This document shows, in pieces, positions 36,092 to 46,485 of a stretch of DNA of 60,000 bases; position 1 is the first letter of the stretch, and each line of letters begins with the position of its first letter. The DNA lies in contig NC_092672.1 of the NCBI RefSeq assembly GCF_964355755.1, positions 14,134,501-14,194,500 on the forward strand, given 5' to 3'. The notes below the pieces were generated by a model. That model saw only the letters and a program-made list of their open reading frames with translations, was not told the DNA's origin and ran no database searches. Source of the stretch: Antedon mediterranea (Eukaryota; Echinodermata; Crinoidea; Comatulida; Antedonidae). A program made the position numbers and the translations under genes.

Positions 36092-39000
36092 GTAGGTGGT
36101 AAATGCAATTGGGTAGGCCAGGCTATATATACCTGACGGAGGCTGTAGAGTGTCTTATGTAAACTTTAAAGTCATGTGATAATGATTGTGCTTGTATAGT
36201 GTGTTGCTTGTGTGTGATCTCTCAATATAGAACATGTACTAAAAACTATACTCAATTAAAGGTAAAGTCCATTGAATAGGAAATTTAATGTTGGAGATAG
36301 CAACACATTAGATTGAATTTAAAATTGCGCAAGGAATCCTATCCTTGAACAATTTTAAATTGTGCAATGATTTTTGTTACATATAAAATGACCTGTGAGT
36401 AAGTTAGATCATGGATTAATGAATATTCATTAATCCATGGTTGGATGGAGCATTGAAACAATTTTTTAGTCATTGAAAGGGGTCAGTCTGATTTAACCGG
36501 AAACAAACCGAAAACAAACCGAAAACAAAATAGAAAAATCTAAATACCAAAAACAAATTTGTATAATATTGTATGTCGCCCTCTACTGATTTAAAACAAA
36601 ATTATACAAATTTGTTTTCGGTATTTAGAATATTTTATTTGTTTTCGGTTTGTGGTTGTTTTCAATTGTTTATGGTCGTTTTCGAGTAATTAGACTGACC
36701 GATTAGACTGACCAATTTTAAGTGGTGGGTATGACAAAATACAATGCATCAGTGCCAACTCAAGGCTTTTCACCTACGGTATTTATTAATGCAGTGAAAT
36801 TGGAAAAGATTACATGCTGGGGCGTTTTATTTTATAGCTATCCTATGTACCTAATTGTGTTTTAATCACACATACAGCAACTCCCAGCATACAGTGGGAA
36901 GTTGGTGGACATTTTGTGTGAATTTCATTTAAGGTCTGCAACATTTTTCAGTGGCCAATGAGTGAGACAAAATAAATTGAAAATTTACATAGCGTATTTT
37001 CAACCTTTTTTCTTTATTACTTTTGTGGTTGATGATCCCTTTTCACATTTGTTGTTTTCACATTTATGGCCGTTTTCACATTTGGGGGTTCAACAATCTA
37101 TTTAGAATTAAAATAACATCCTATATGTATAATTTTCCACTGAATATAGGCATTCTGTGTTAGCTTTTATCGACCATAAAATATACAGTAGTAACAGGAT
37201 AACATGAGCTATGCTCAAATCAAATAATTATTAATAATATTGTTTTTTCTTCAAATTGCCAATTTCAAAATAATGTTTTTTCTGAACATTTTTATGGATG
37301 TGTGATACAGTATATACCCGAGACCTAAAAAATTGTCCCTCCATGAGTGAGTGAAACTTGCATATTATTATTATTATGCGTGAAAAGTACAGTATGAACA
37401 CGTACCTGTAGAAACAATATTATATAGTGTATTAGACTACATTTACAATACAATTGTTTATGTATGTATGCATTTTGTACCTGTATTAATAGAAACTACA
37501 TTTTCTGACAAATATTTGATGAATATTAGCTATACTATATTTCCACAGGACATTTGGAATAAATTGTTCTGATGTGCAGAATAAGTTGGTCAACCAAGTA
37601 AACAAATGGAGCGGCCGAACATATTGTCCAGATAACAAAGGAGAAAAATGTTTGTATGAGGTATTCATTATTTTTCAATATCAAGTTTTTTTAAAAGGGA
37701 TGAAGGGGGAAGGAGATGTAGGGGCCTACAGTAGCTTTATTTCAAAATGGATTAAAAATAGGCATGTTTTAAAACAAATTTTTATGTCTCGTTATTGCAC
37801 TTTCAGATTTACTAACATTCTGCGCTGAGTGTGAAAATGTTCATGTGACACAAAAATGCTCAAAATGTCTGGAACTTGCTCTGCATTGAATTAAAATTGT
37901 AATAGTTTATGTAACTTCTTTGCAATTTATATATTAATTGTCTTTTGTCACCCGTAACGGCGGAGAAAATTTGTACAGTAATTAAGTTTGATTTTGTTTA
38001 ATCCTGTCACAGGTTTTGTTGTGTTTATCTGTACGGATCACTATAAAATTAATACTCTCATTACTAAATATCCACAAATGTAAAACACATTTGAATTGCA
38101 ACAAAGTTACTAAACTATTACAAGTGGCAATGTTACCGTCATTATTTTATTAAAAATGTGTCTACAAATAATAATTATTAGGTTGATCAGTCTATTCATT
38201 GATTTGTGCTGATTGTGTGTATAATAGCAATTTGCATACAAATACAATTGAATTCAAATTACATAGACCCAATCATTTTTAACTGCACAACTTGTTGCTG
38301 GTAAGATGAGCTTTAATATTATCACTATTCAATACCTTGTACCTCCATGTTTTGTTTTTTTTTTGGAAATTGAGTTTGTGTCAGGGGTATGTATCATGCA
38401 CAAAATGGTGACAAGAGCTACAGGCAATCATAAAGCAGAACATTGTGTTTTTAGATGCCTATACAATTCAAGAGTTTGAATCGTACATACAAGTTTTTGA
38501 AACAACAACAGATTTAATTTAGAAAAAACGTCAGCAAAGCCTTTTAATTTATGTCATTTTTATGTGAAATTATTCAAAATACTTTATTTAAATTTTGTTT
38601 AGATTTTATTGGAATATGTGTTTTTTTATAGCAATGTTAGATTTGCAGATTCGATTATATAATAATTGCAGTATAAATTATTTGTTACCAGATTGTTAAG
38701 AAGAATATGACGAACTTAGACACAAAGCATACAACACCTTCTAAAGGTTATGTTGATGATCAATTCTTTGCCTTCTATCAAAACTCATCTGGTATCTGTC
38801 TTACAACGGTAAAAGCTTTTCATGTTTTCTTTGTATAAAGTAGAGAAAGAACAGCAGTTCAATAGCTATCAATACATAATAATTGGATCAATATTATAAA
38901 CTCGTATTTTAGAATATGGCTACCCCGTACCCTTTTTCATACATTGCAACATACATAAACATTGATAATACTCACAATTGCATTGTCAACACAGATGCAA

Positions 39001-39889
39001 TTTTGAGGTCAATGGTTCGATTTTAACTAGATTGTGTAAAACAATTTTGTTTTTCTTTTAATTGCATTCCTTTGTATTTTTGGATGTTCAGGGTTATTCA
39101 ACATCTGAAACTGTTTATGCTGTACTGGACAAAGGAACCAATTACTGTGACTTGCACAACCTAATTACAGGTACATTAAATTATTACACCCACTCTCGTA
39201 ATTTTTTATATGGTTACAAATTTTCTTAATCATGAGAAATATACTTTTGAAACTGATCACAACTGAAGAAATTCAGCTCTCTCTTGCAAAACAAGCATTT
39301 AATGTTGTGTCTCTGACAATATTTCATAATATATGTGGATTAGTTTGGACTTGCCAAATGACAAATTATAAAGTGGGCTTGTACTAAAGTATTTAAACAT
39401 TTGGGAGGTCAATTTATTCTATAAGAGTTGTTTGGTTACTGCAACATGGAAAAATAGTGATAATGGGTATAAGCAGCTGGATATTGATGCCTCTTCTTCT
39501 GAATTTGATAGTGGTTTTTTTTTTTAAATCTACATAAAACGATTACTGTACATACAAACTCCTTTCATTGTGATGTAGTATACAAAACTAATGTATTTGT
39601 ATCTATAGATTGTACATACTGTGTACAGTGGTATTTATATTTATTAACATTTCTCTTGATTAAATATGTCTTTATAATATGCGAGAATTGGAATTCCTTC
39701 TTCCCCATAGGGCCTGTGCTTCCACGTCTTGGACGTCTTAAGTACCCTAACTTGCTCCTTTTCCAATTTCAATTGCCATGGTTTTCTTTCTATTTAGGTT
39801 CTGGACTTGACAAAGTACCAAAGTATACCGAAACAACAAATGACAATATCTGTACTCAGTATTCATCTGCCGATTGTGATGTCTACTAA
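35967..39889 (+). CDS. Secreted eight-cysteine protein, family not recognised (5 exons, 174 aa)
   Basis: Exons 35967-36091, 37549-37660, 38692-38808, 39092-39170 and 39798-39889 have GT-AG borders and consistent phases (525 nt). The protein starts with a hydrophobic signal peptide (VLTVVVVLLGIW, probable cleavage near residue 23). The mature part has Cys at 38, 48, 68, 76, 115, 137, 163 and 171, which could make four disulphides. It has potential N-glycosylation sites at Asn41 (NWT), Asn47 (NCS), Asn84 (NMT) and Asn110 (NSS). Motifs that look conserved are SCHVNWTF, GEKCLYE, YAVLDKGTNYCDLHNL and a C-terminal SGLD...ICTQYSSADC. I do not recognise a named domain, and no function is claimed. The start is the first ATG with a signal peptide behind it. 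An 883-bp foldback transposon ends 72 bp upstream. Confidence 0.85.
36481..36713. mobile_element. Foldback MITE (233 bp)
   Basis: Ends GGTCAGTCTGAT and ATTAGACTGACC are inverted, the latter doubled. Inner arms (36540-36566 and 36601-36628) are also inverted, and ACCGAAAACAAA motifs recur. It lies in intron 1 of the secreted-protein gene. Confidence 0.75.
37549..37660 (+). CDS. Secreted eight-Cys protein, exon 2
   Basis: Acceptor TTTCCACAG, donor GTATTC. It encodes TFGINCSDVQNKLVNQVNKW then YCPD and EKCLYE, which is three of the cysteines and an amphipathic helix. Confidence 0.82.
38692..38808 (+). CDS. Secreted eight-Cys protein, exon 3
   Basis: Acceptor TTACCAG, donor GTAAAA. It encodes IVKKNMTNLDTKHTTP, then FFAFYQNSSGICLTT. 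Phase 0 at both ends. Confidence 0.82.
39092..39170 (+). CDS. Secreted eight-Cys protein, exon 4
   Basis: Acceptor GTTCAG, donor GTACAT. It encodes GYSTSETVYAVLDKGTNYCD, then LHNLIT. Confidence 0.82.
39798..39889 (+). CDS. Secreted eight-Cys protein, terminal exon
   Basis: Acceptor TCTATTTAG. It encodes SGLDKVPKYTETTNDNICTQ and ends DCDVY-stop. The last two Cys are eight residues apart. AATAAA signals occur at 40386 and 40430. Confidence 0.83.
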
Positions 39890-40385
39890 CATTATCATTT
39901 GACAGTGACAATCTGTAGTATTCAAATTACATCATTGTCACCAGCAGCACAAATTATCCAAATGTTTCAGTTATAAAATATGATATCAATACAATAACCA
40001 GTGCTGCTGAGGTTGTAGTGAGTTGGATTACTCAGATCTATGATTGCACACTCTGAATTGCATTGATGAGAATATCAAACTATTTTAATTCAATATAAAT
40101 TTTTAAAAAAAAAAGAACTTGGCACATAAAACTACATAGACTAGATACAAACTTCATTTTCCTAATCACTGAATGAATCCAATATATGTTAAAGAAGTGA
40201 CTTTTATTGATGACTTGTATTGCACTGTATAAAGTCAAAGTGGTGACTTTTATTGATGACTTGTATTGCACTGTATAAAGTCAAAGTGAATTTATATTCT
40301 ATTTAGTACTAATGTTTTTTTAATGTAATTTCTGTTGGTAAATGTTTCATAATCATTTTTATATTTTTTCAAGAACATTTTGAGC

Positions 40386-40435
40386 AATAAATGAATTAAA
40401 TCATTTAATAGATTTGTTGAAATCAAAGCAATAAA
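40386..40435 (+). promoter_or_regulatory. Candidate polyadenylation signals of the secreted-protein gene
   Basis: Two AATAAA hexamers (40386-40391 and 40430-40435) about 500 bp after the stop codon. Confidence 0.3.
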
Positions 40436-40599
40436 ACTATTGTGCAAATCATATTCCGTGTTTTTAATATTTCTTTGTCTTTCTATGAATTCATAACAGA
40501 ATGCATTTAATATTAACAAATGTATCATTGCTATATAATATCTACTCTACAGTACATACATTTTTTGCATACTGCTGATTATTACAAATTACGATGTAA

Positions 40600-40674
40600 A
40601 TATGATTTTTTTTATTGAACTATGTATCATGAAGGTAGCCCATCCAGCAAAGCTGATCATTGGGCCAAAGTTGG
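40600..40674 (-). mobile_element. Truncated SINE body related to the copy at 41100
   Basis: CCATCCAGCAAAGCTGATCA (40651 on) matches the body of the neighbouring SINE, and a T-rich stretch precedes it as the tail would. The tRNA head is absent and is replaced by a 49-bp minisatellite. Confidence 0.5.
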
Positions 40675-40824
40675 GAAAGTAGAGTAGCAGTAGATTGCAG
40701 AGGAGCAGTCTAGTGAACCAGTTGAAAGTAGAGTAGCAGTAGATTGCAGAGGAGCAGTCTAGTGAACCAGTTGAAAGTAGAGTAGCAGTAGATTGCAGAG
40801 GAGCAGTCTAGTGAACCAGTTGAA
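40675..40824 (+). repeat. 49-bp minisatellite, 3 copies
   Basis: GAAAGTAGAGTAGCAGTAGA plus TTGCAGAGGAGCAGTCTAGT plus GAACCAGTT, three essentially identical copies abutting the truncated SINE body. Confidence 0.92.
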
Positions 40825-41099
40825 AGTTATGCCTAACTTTCTAAGGTTATTTGGTTACAATACATTTTTATCCAAATACTGTACTTATTATTTCAAATTA
40901 CAGTATTTGTTTTACCTTTTATACAATGAACAAACATAAGTTAAGTGTTTAAAGGTTATGACCATTTCCTAAATCTAAAAAAAAAATAGGTTGCGAAAGT
41001 TAATTCAGCAACTATTAGAAAAAAATGGGGAGGTGTATGGTATTTAGAGACTATATTATACAGTAAAAAATCCCAAAATACACCATTTTCCATTTCGGT

Positions 41100-41342
41100 C
41101 TTTTTTTTTAATTTTTATTTTTTTATTTCTTTTGAGGAGGGTGATCCATCCAGCAATTGCTGATCATTAGGGACCCTCAGAGGTTTACAAGACAAAACAT
41201 AAAAAAAGTCTTATTACAAGTCTTTGGGAGTGGAGTTGTAATTTTGTCCTTAGAAAAAATCCTGACATGTGACGGGACTTGAACCCAGGACCCTTGGAGT
41301 GGTAGCCAAGCATCATAACTACCAAGCCATTAATTACCGCCT
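41100..41342 (-). mobile_element. tRNA-derived SINE
   Basis: On the - strand the head (41342-41271) resembles a tRNA: A-box-like TGGCTTGGTAG (41319-41329) and a perfect B box GGTTCAAGTCC (41275-41285). A body follows with TGATCAGCAATTGCTGGATG, then an A-rich tail at about 41100-41135. These promoters would be internal, for RNA polymerase III. Confidence 0.72.
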
Positions 41343-41559
41343 TACATTCATCTACATCTAATTAACCGATAAAGTTTGTGTGGAAACAGGGTTTAACCGG
41401 ATTCAAGTTGCCAAACTGGAGTGGGGAATGGATGCGATTAGCACTATGAGTAAGACCAAAACAGCTCCTTATTTGATTTTATTTTATTTTGAAGTTTTTA
41501 TCTATTGAACTTGCTGACTGCAGCAGTAGAAGGTTCAAGTCTTTTGTAGATTAAAGAAA

Positions 41560-41800
41560 ACCTTCGACATAGTTTGGCATGAGGCACTATGGGCAACAAT
41601 GAACAAATGTAACAAGAGACAGAAGTGGATCCACACCGTCAAGCAGTTATGCCAAGGTCACCAACATGTGGTTCAGGAATATGTTAGCGAATGGTTTCAT
41701 ACATCAGTCTACCTCAAGGCTGTCTACATTCGCCTACATTCTTTAATATCTTCTTCGAATGCATCATGAACGAAGTTTTTGCAAAACACCATTTTCTGAG
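41560..41800 (+). pseudogene. LINE reverse-transcriptase fragment, opposite orientation
   Basis: On the + strand the translation reads KTFDIVWHEALWATMNKCNK, then RQKWIHTVKQLCQGHQHVVQ, EYVSEWFHTSV and later FFECIMNEVF in another frame. These match RT motif 3 (aFD.vwH..Lw) and the following region of LINE ORF2, with frameshifts. It is the part of RT missing from the - strand LINE nearby, but whether they derive from one copy is unknown. Confidence 0.65.
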
Positions 41801-41839
41801 GGAATGTCAGTTCCGTTTTTGCAGATAACAGCATAGTAA

Positions 41840-42300
41840 ATGGAATTTTGACTATGGTGAAAGTTACCTTAATTCTTTGAAAATAAGGCCAAATGCAGCA
41901 CTTGTGGTCATTTGTTGGACAAAATGTTCCAATACAATTTGGAAGAAAAAATTAACTCTCTACAACTCGCGGTTAGCGGTCTATGAGTAGGGCCTATACC
42001 TTATATTTTAACCATTAATTTGCATATTTCAGCTAATTTGCATGTTCCACAGGTGTGACCGAGGTATGATTTGTGGAATTCCATCCCCTCATCATATGTG
42101 AAAGTATATGGAATAAAATGAAGTTTCTATCTATATTAGTTATGAAGATACGTAAATCCTGTGGAAATTACCTAAATCCTTTAAAAAATAAGGTCAGTGG
42201 TCAAATACAGCATTTCCATTCCATAAGAAGGAATATAAACATGTATATTCTGAACAATTAAAAAAAAATCAACTCTCACAACTAGCGGTTGGCGTTCTAT
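41840..42300 (+). repeat. Diverged ~310-bp direct repeat next to the LINE
   Basis: GAAAGTTACCTTAATTCTTT...CAACTCGCGGTTAGCGGTCT is repeated as GAAATTACCTAAATCCTTTA...CAACTAGCGGTTGGCGTTCT. A third, partial copy (GCATATTTCAGCTAATTTGC) lies on the far side of the LINE at 44165. Confidence 0.65.
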
Positions 42301-42302
42301 GG

Positions 42303-42323
42303 GTCTCTCTCTCTCTCTCTCTC
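42303..42323. repeat. (CT)n microsatellite
   Basis: About ten TC/CT dinucleotides, next to the 3' end of the LINE. Confidence 0.9.
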
Positions 42324-42421
42324 AGTAGCGTATCATGAGATCATGTTGTGCCACAATTCTCTGTCTATTGCCATGTTCAGCAACTCCACTTCTTTGGTAT
42401 TCTCACCTATTCCGAATCCAT

Positions 42422-43370
42422 TCAGCTATGCTGGCCAACCAAGTGACTCTTTTTCTTCCCCTGCTCCTTCTTCCTTCTATTTTTTTTTTCAGTTATTGCC
42501 AAGTTCTCCAGACCTCCCTTCCTCAACACATGTCCCATGAATCTCATCTGTCTAATCCTAATATCCTTCAGTAGTTTCCTGCACATTCCAACTCTTATCA
42601 ACACATCTTCATTACTAACTCTATCTGTCGAATTCTCCTTAGAAGCTCCATCCTCATATACCTTATTAATCACTTCCGTTAACTTTTCCACTCCATAATC
42701 TTCTAATGCCTCAATCATCTCAATGACTACACCATCCGGTCCTGCCGCCTTATTCTTTCTCAACATCTTGATTGCTGTTCGTACTTCTGCTTTCAAGATC
42801 TTTGGTCCTTCTTCTGAGTCAGGAAAACTTGGCAATTGCTTGTCTAACATAAAAAAACAGCTCCCCGATATACTCTGTCCATCTTTTAAAAATAGCACTC
42901 TTTTCAACAAGCATCGTTCCATCCTTTGCCTTAATGCATCCAGAGTTTGAGCAGCCAGACTTCCTTCCAGTAGTCTCATTAAGTCTCTGATAAATCTTGT
43001 GGTTGTTGTTCTCTAGTCCACTCTCAATCTCAACACACTCTTCTTTTGCCACCCTGCACTTAATTTTTCTATCTAGATCTTTATATTGTTTACTTGATCT
43101 ACTACTAATCTTCTGTCTATCCCTCATCATTGATAGTATCTCTTCCGACACCCATTTGTTCTTCCTTCTTCTCTCTTTCTTGGGTAAGGATTCTTGGGCT
43201 CTTGGTCTCAACAAGGATGTCTCTCATTGCATCCCACGTAATCTCTTCACCTTCATCTACAAGGATGTGAAACTTGTTCTTCAATTGAATGGAATATTCC
43301 AAACGGATCTCCAGACTGTTTAGCTGCTCAAAGTCTAATTTCTGTACATTTTTGGCTTTCTTCACCTTTT
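42422..43370 (-). pseudogene. LINE reverse-transcriptase region with an internal deletion
   Basis: On the - strand, 43365-42819 gives the linker after the endonuclease (ITWDAMRDILVET, KNKWVSEEILSMM, IYQRLNETTGRK). Next, 42979-42422 gives EVRTAIKMLRKNKAAGPDGV, the first RT motif, and then jumps directly to the far C-terminal pattern RQMRFMGHVLRKG. The catalytic RT core (the YxDD region) is missing and there are frameshifts, so it is dead. It continues from the endonuclease fragment at 43490. Confidence 0.82.
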
Positions 43371-43489
43371 TTAACTTTGATTGAAGTGTGCAAACAACTG
43401 AAATATGGTCACTTCCACAATCTGCCCCTGGTTATGTTTTTGCATGAGTCACTGCCCTTTTAGACCTACTGTTTATTGCAATGTATAGG

Positions 43490-44150
43490 CTAGTCAATCT
43501 GATTCCTCGTCACATCACCAGGGCTCTTCCATGTGTATATTCGTCTGGGATGCTCTTTGAACCATGTATTTGTATGGTCATATCCTTAGCTTTACACCAG
43601 TTAACCCATCTATCACCACGCTCATTTCTTTCGCCTATCCCATGCTCTCCAACTGTGTTTCCATCCTGTCCATGGCCAACCTTTGCATTATTCAGATCAC
43701 CCATGATGATGTTTATCTCATCTGATTGCATTGGGATTTGGCCTTGTCTAAGGTCGCATATCTCTATCTGTGCTGCTGTAGGTGCATAAACCACTATGAT
43801 AGAGATATTGAAGGGTTTTCCCTGCAGTTTGACCAGCATAACTCTCTCACTCACAGCCCAATAGCCCAGCATACATTTAGCCATATCACCATCCAAAGGC
43901 ACCCATACACCCTTTTCATGCTTGTCTCCTCCTCCAGCATAAATCATCTTGTAATTATCAATCATAAATTCCCCATTATTTGTCCAACGAGTTTCATTTA
44001 TCCATAATGTTTGAGCATGTTATAGCTCCATGGTTTGAGTATTGAGGAGTCTCATCATTTCCTGCTTAACAGTTTCAAGTTTGCCATCTTGATACAAAGT
44101 CCTCACATTCGTTCCTAGTCTGATTGTACTTCTATTGCGGTACCGTATAT
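43490..44150 (-). pseudogene. LINE endonuclease region (CFDP2/RTE-like), degraded
   Basis: On the - strand the translation gives NVRTLYQDGKLETVKQEM near 44110, then after a stop DNYKMIYAGGGDKHEKGVWV, FNISIIVVYAPTAAQIE and IIMGDLNNAKVGHG. These are the start and core of an APE-type endonuclease as found in LINE ORF2 and in the domesticated CFDP2 relatives. At least one in-frame stop (near 44029) and frame changes separate it from the downstream part. Confidence 0.8.
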
Positions 44151-44156
44151 TTTTAC

Positions 44157-44245
44157 CTAAATTTGCATATTTCAGCTAATTTGCATATGTTCCCAAGGTG
44201 TGAACGAGGTAGCCTACTGTGATTTGTGGAATTTCATCTCCACAC
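44157..44245 (+). repeat. Direct repeat matching 42007-42090
   Basis: TTTGCATATTTCAGCTAATT, then GTGTGA(A/C)CGAGGTA and TGATTTGTGGAATT occur in both, on either side of the broken LINE. Confidence 0.75.
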
Positions 44246-44626
44246 ATCGTGTGTGTTTAATTTTAAAAACAAAAGTGTTGTTTGCAATTTGTTTGACTTT
44301 AAATTCTAGATTGCCTAGACTATTATCTAACATATAGAAAAATACTGTATATAGCGGCCATTTTCGTTTTATGGACATTAACCTAATTTCTTCAACTACA
44401 TTTTTTCTCCATTTTAAAATAATGTATATGGCTCTGATATAAACAGAGGGTGGGGCGCCCTCACTGTTCGCCAAACGTATTTATTTCTATTTTTTTATGT
44501 TGCGTACGTGTGACGTATGTTATTATCAAAGAACTTATATAAGTCAATTGCATGTTGCTGCAGACTGTCCGCCATGCGGTATGTCTACTAGAGGGAGTTT
44601 GTGTCCGCCAACCGGTACCTTGTGAA

Positions 44627-44724
44627 ATTGCCCGACGATTCCATTTTACAGTGGGTAATTACTGTAACTAGTACAATTGCCCGGCGATTCCATTTTACAG
44701 TGGGTAATTATTGTATCTACAGTG
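44627..44724 (+). repeat. 49-bp tandem duplication
   Basis: ATTGCCCGACGATTCCATTT and the following 29 bases are repeated with few changes. Confidence 0.85.
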
Positions 44725-45045
44725 TGGTAGACCGTCAATTACTCGTATTGTTATTACTTATACTGGTATTTGATATACTGTGTGTAGTTTTTTGTTCTTT
44801 TTAATTAATAAATGACCTTTTAAAATTGTCTATTGTGATTTTTTAAAACATTGACGAATTAGAAAATATTGGCAACAGAGGGCGCTATTTTTACATTTAT
44901 AACAGAGCCATAATGAAGCTAACAGAGTACACCCCCTATTGAATTACAACAATAATACGTTGCATGCTCCTACGAATTTTACGCATGTTTTGGGGGATAC
45001 AGATACCCTTCCAGTATCTATATACACCAAGGGATACAATATATC

Positions 45046-45290
45046 ACGGTCGACTGTATAGAAAAGGTACCCCCGTGACAGATTGAACACCCTATAACAG
45101 TTTAATAACTATCTATTTGTGTGCAATTATTACGGTCGACTGTCTACTAGGTACCCCCGTGACAGATTGTACCCCTATAATAATAGTTAATAACTATCTA
45201 TTATAGGGGGTGCATATTACGGACCGTCTAGAATATTAGGTACCCCTGTGACAGATTGCACTCTCTATATTATAACAGTTAATACTATCT
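45046..45290 (+). repeat. Degenerate tandem repeat, 3 copies of about 80 bp
   Basis: GGTACCCCCGTGACAGATTG occurs at about 45066, 45150 and 45239 with AACAGTTAATAACTATCTAT-like text between. Confidence 0.75.
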
Positions 45291-45524
45291 AATATGCAGT
45301 TTGTCCACCAGTGGAAGTTTTTGACTTTTTTAACGAAATAATTTGTCTAGGTGTGATCGTGTATTTGGATGGGGAGGGGGTGGGGGAGTTCATGTTTGGT
45401 CGATAATATGTTGAACGGAGGGGGTAGGAGGGGGTATGGTGTGCATGGATATGCCTACATCGTGTGTAACTGTAACAGTGTCCGCCAGAGAGAGCTTTTA
45501 AGTGCATCTTTATATTAATTTATA
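45290..45524 (+). repeat. Satellite monomer, left part (cut by the Gypsy element)
   Basis: AATATGCAGTTTGTCCACCA through GTGTCCGCCAGAGAGAGCTT is the first part of the ~570-bp monomer. It stops at the Gypsy target site, and its continuation is found at 52315. Confidence 0.85.
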
Positions 45525-46350
45525 TGTTACCCCTGGTCAATGAGTACAGGGATGTTTTCCGTCGTTGAGAGATCTAAGAATAGTAATACACAATAAATGA
45601 TGACAAGGATTTTATAGATGTTACACTCATATGTGGCAAATCTTTAATGGACCTCTTATCATCAAACATAGTAAGCTTAAAACTACAGTACATCTGCTAC
45701 TGTATTTCATAACTCTAAAAATACTAACGATGAAGCATTATCTCTCAACTAAGGTCGTGTTAAATAAGTAATAAACCTGTAACACTTTTTCACCTTCCTA
45801 TTATACCAAGGTGAACATCAATACAGTATAAATAATACATGACTTGTACTTGTGTCTATACCAAATATAACTCTCAAAGTCACTATGATCAAGTTATACT
45901 TCATACGTAACCTATAAAATAACACAATGATACTCTTATCTTAGTTGTCATAGTAACCATGCTGAATCCAAGGACGTTCCCTCCTGGAAAGAATGTTAAC
46001 CTTGGCTTACCCTCTCATTATACGGTGTAGAACCGCAACTGTAACCATATTGTATGAACAACATATCTATCCTAAGGGTAATATCTATCATCCTGAACAA
46101 TAACTACATTATGGAAATTATCTCTATAATACAAAATAATACAGAGAATAATATATTACTTTATAGTAATTGACACAATGAAACTTTACGTACCTAAGAA
46201 TAGTAATACACAATAAATGATGACAAGGATTTTATAGATGTTACACTCATATGTGGCAAATCTTTAATGACCTCATGCCACCTATGCCCACCCTGTCACC
46301 TTGTGTACTTGGACTATTCCAAATTAGTCCGGGGGTTTATGGGCGTCACA
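45525..46350 (-). repeat. 3' LTR of the Gypsy element
   Basis: 826 bp, the partner of the LTR at 51489. Its internal direct repeat is at 45574-45649 and 46194-46269. The 46351-46362 polypurine tract abuts it. Confidence 0.93.
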
Positions 46351-46362
46351 CCCTCCCCCACT
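46351..46362 (-). other. Polypurine tract of the Gypsy element
   Basis: On the - strand AGTGGGGGAGGG lies immediately before the 3' LTR, as needed to prime plus-strand DNA synthesis. Confidence 0.75.
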
Positions 46363-46485
46363 AAAAAAAATGACGTAACGGCATTTCAAACTTAATCTAC
46401 GAATATGTACATAATGAGAAAGGAAAACACGTTTGAAGAACGAAAAAAATATTATATAATACATCACGGCCATATCATCGGTAAA

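Noticed and set aside
41271-41342. Functional tRNA gene on the - strand
   Set aside because: A and B boxes are present, but it continues into a body with an A-rich tail and the arms do not pair well, so it is a SINE head.
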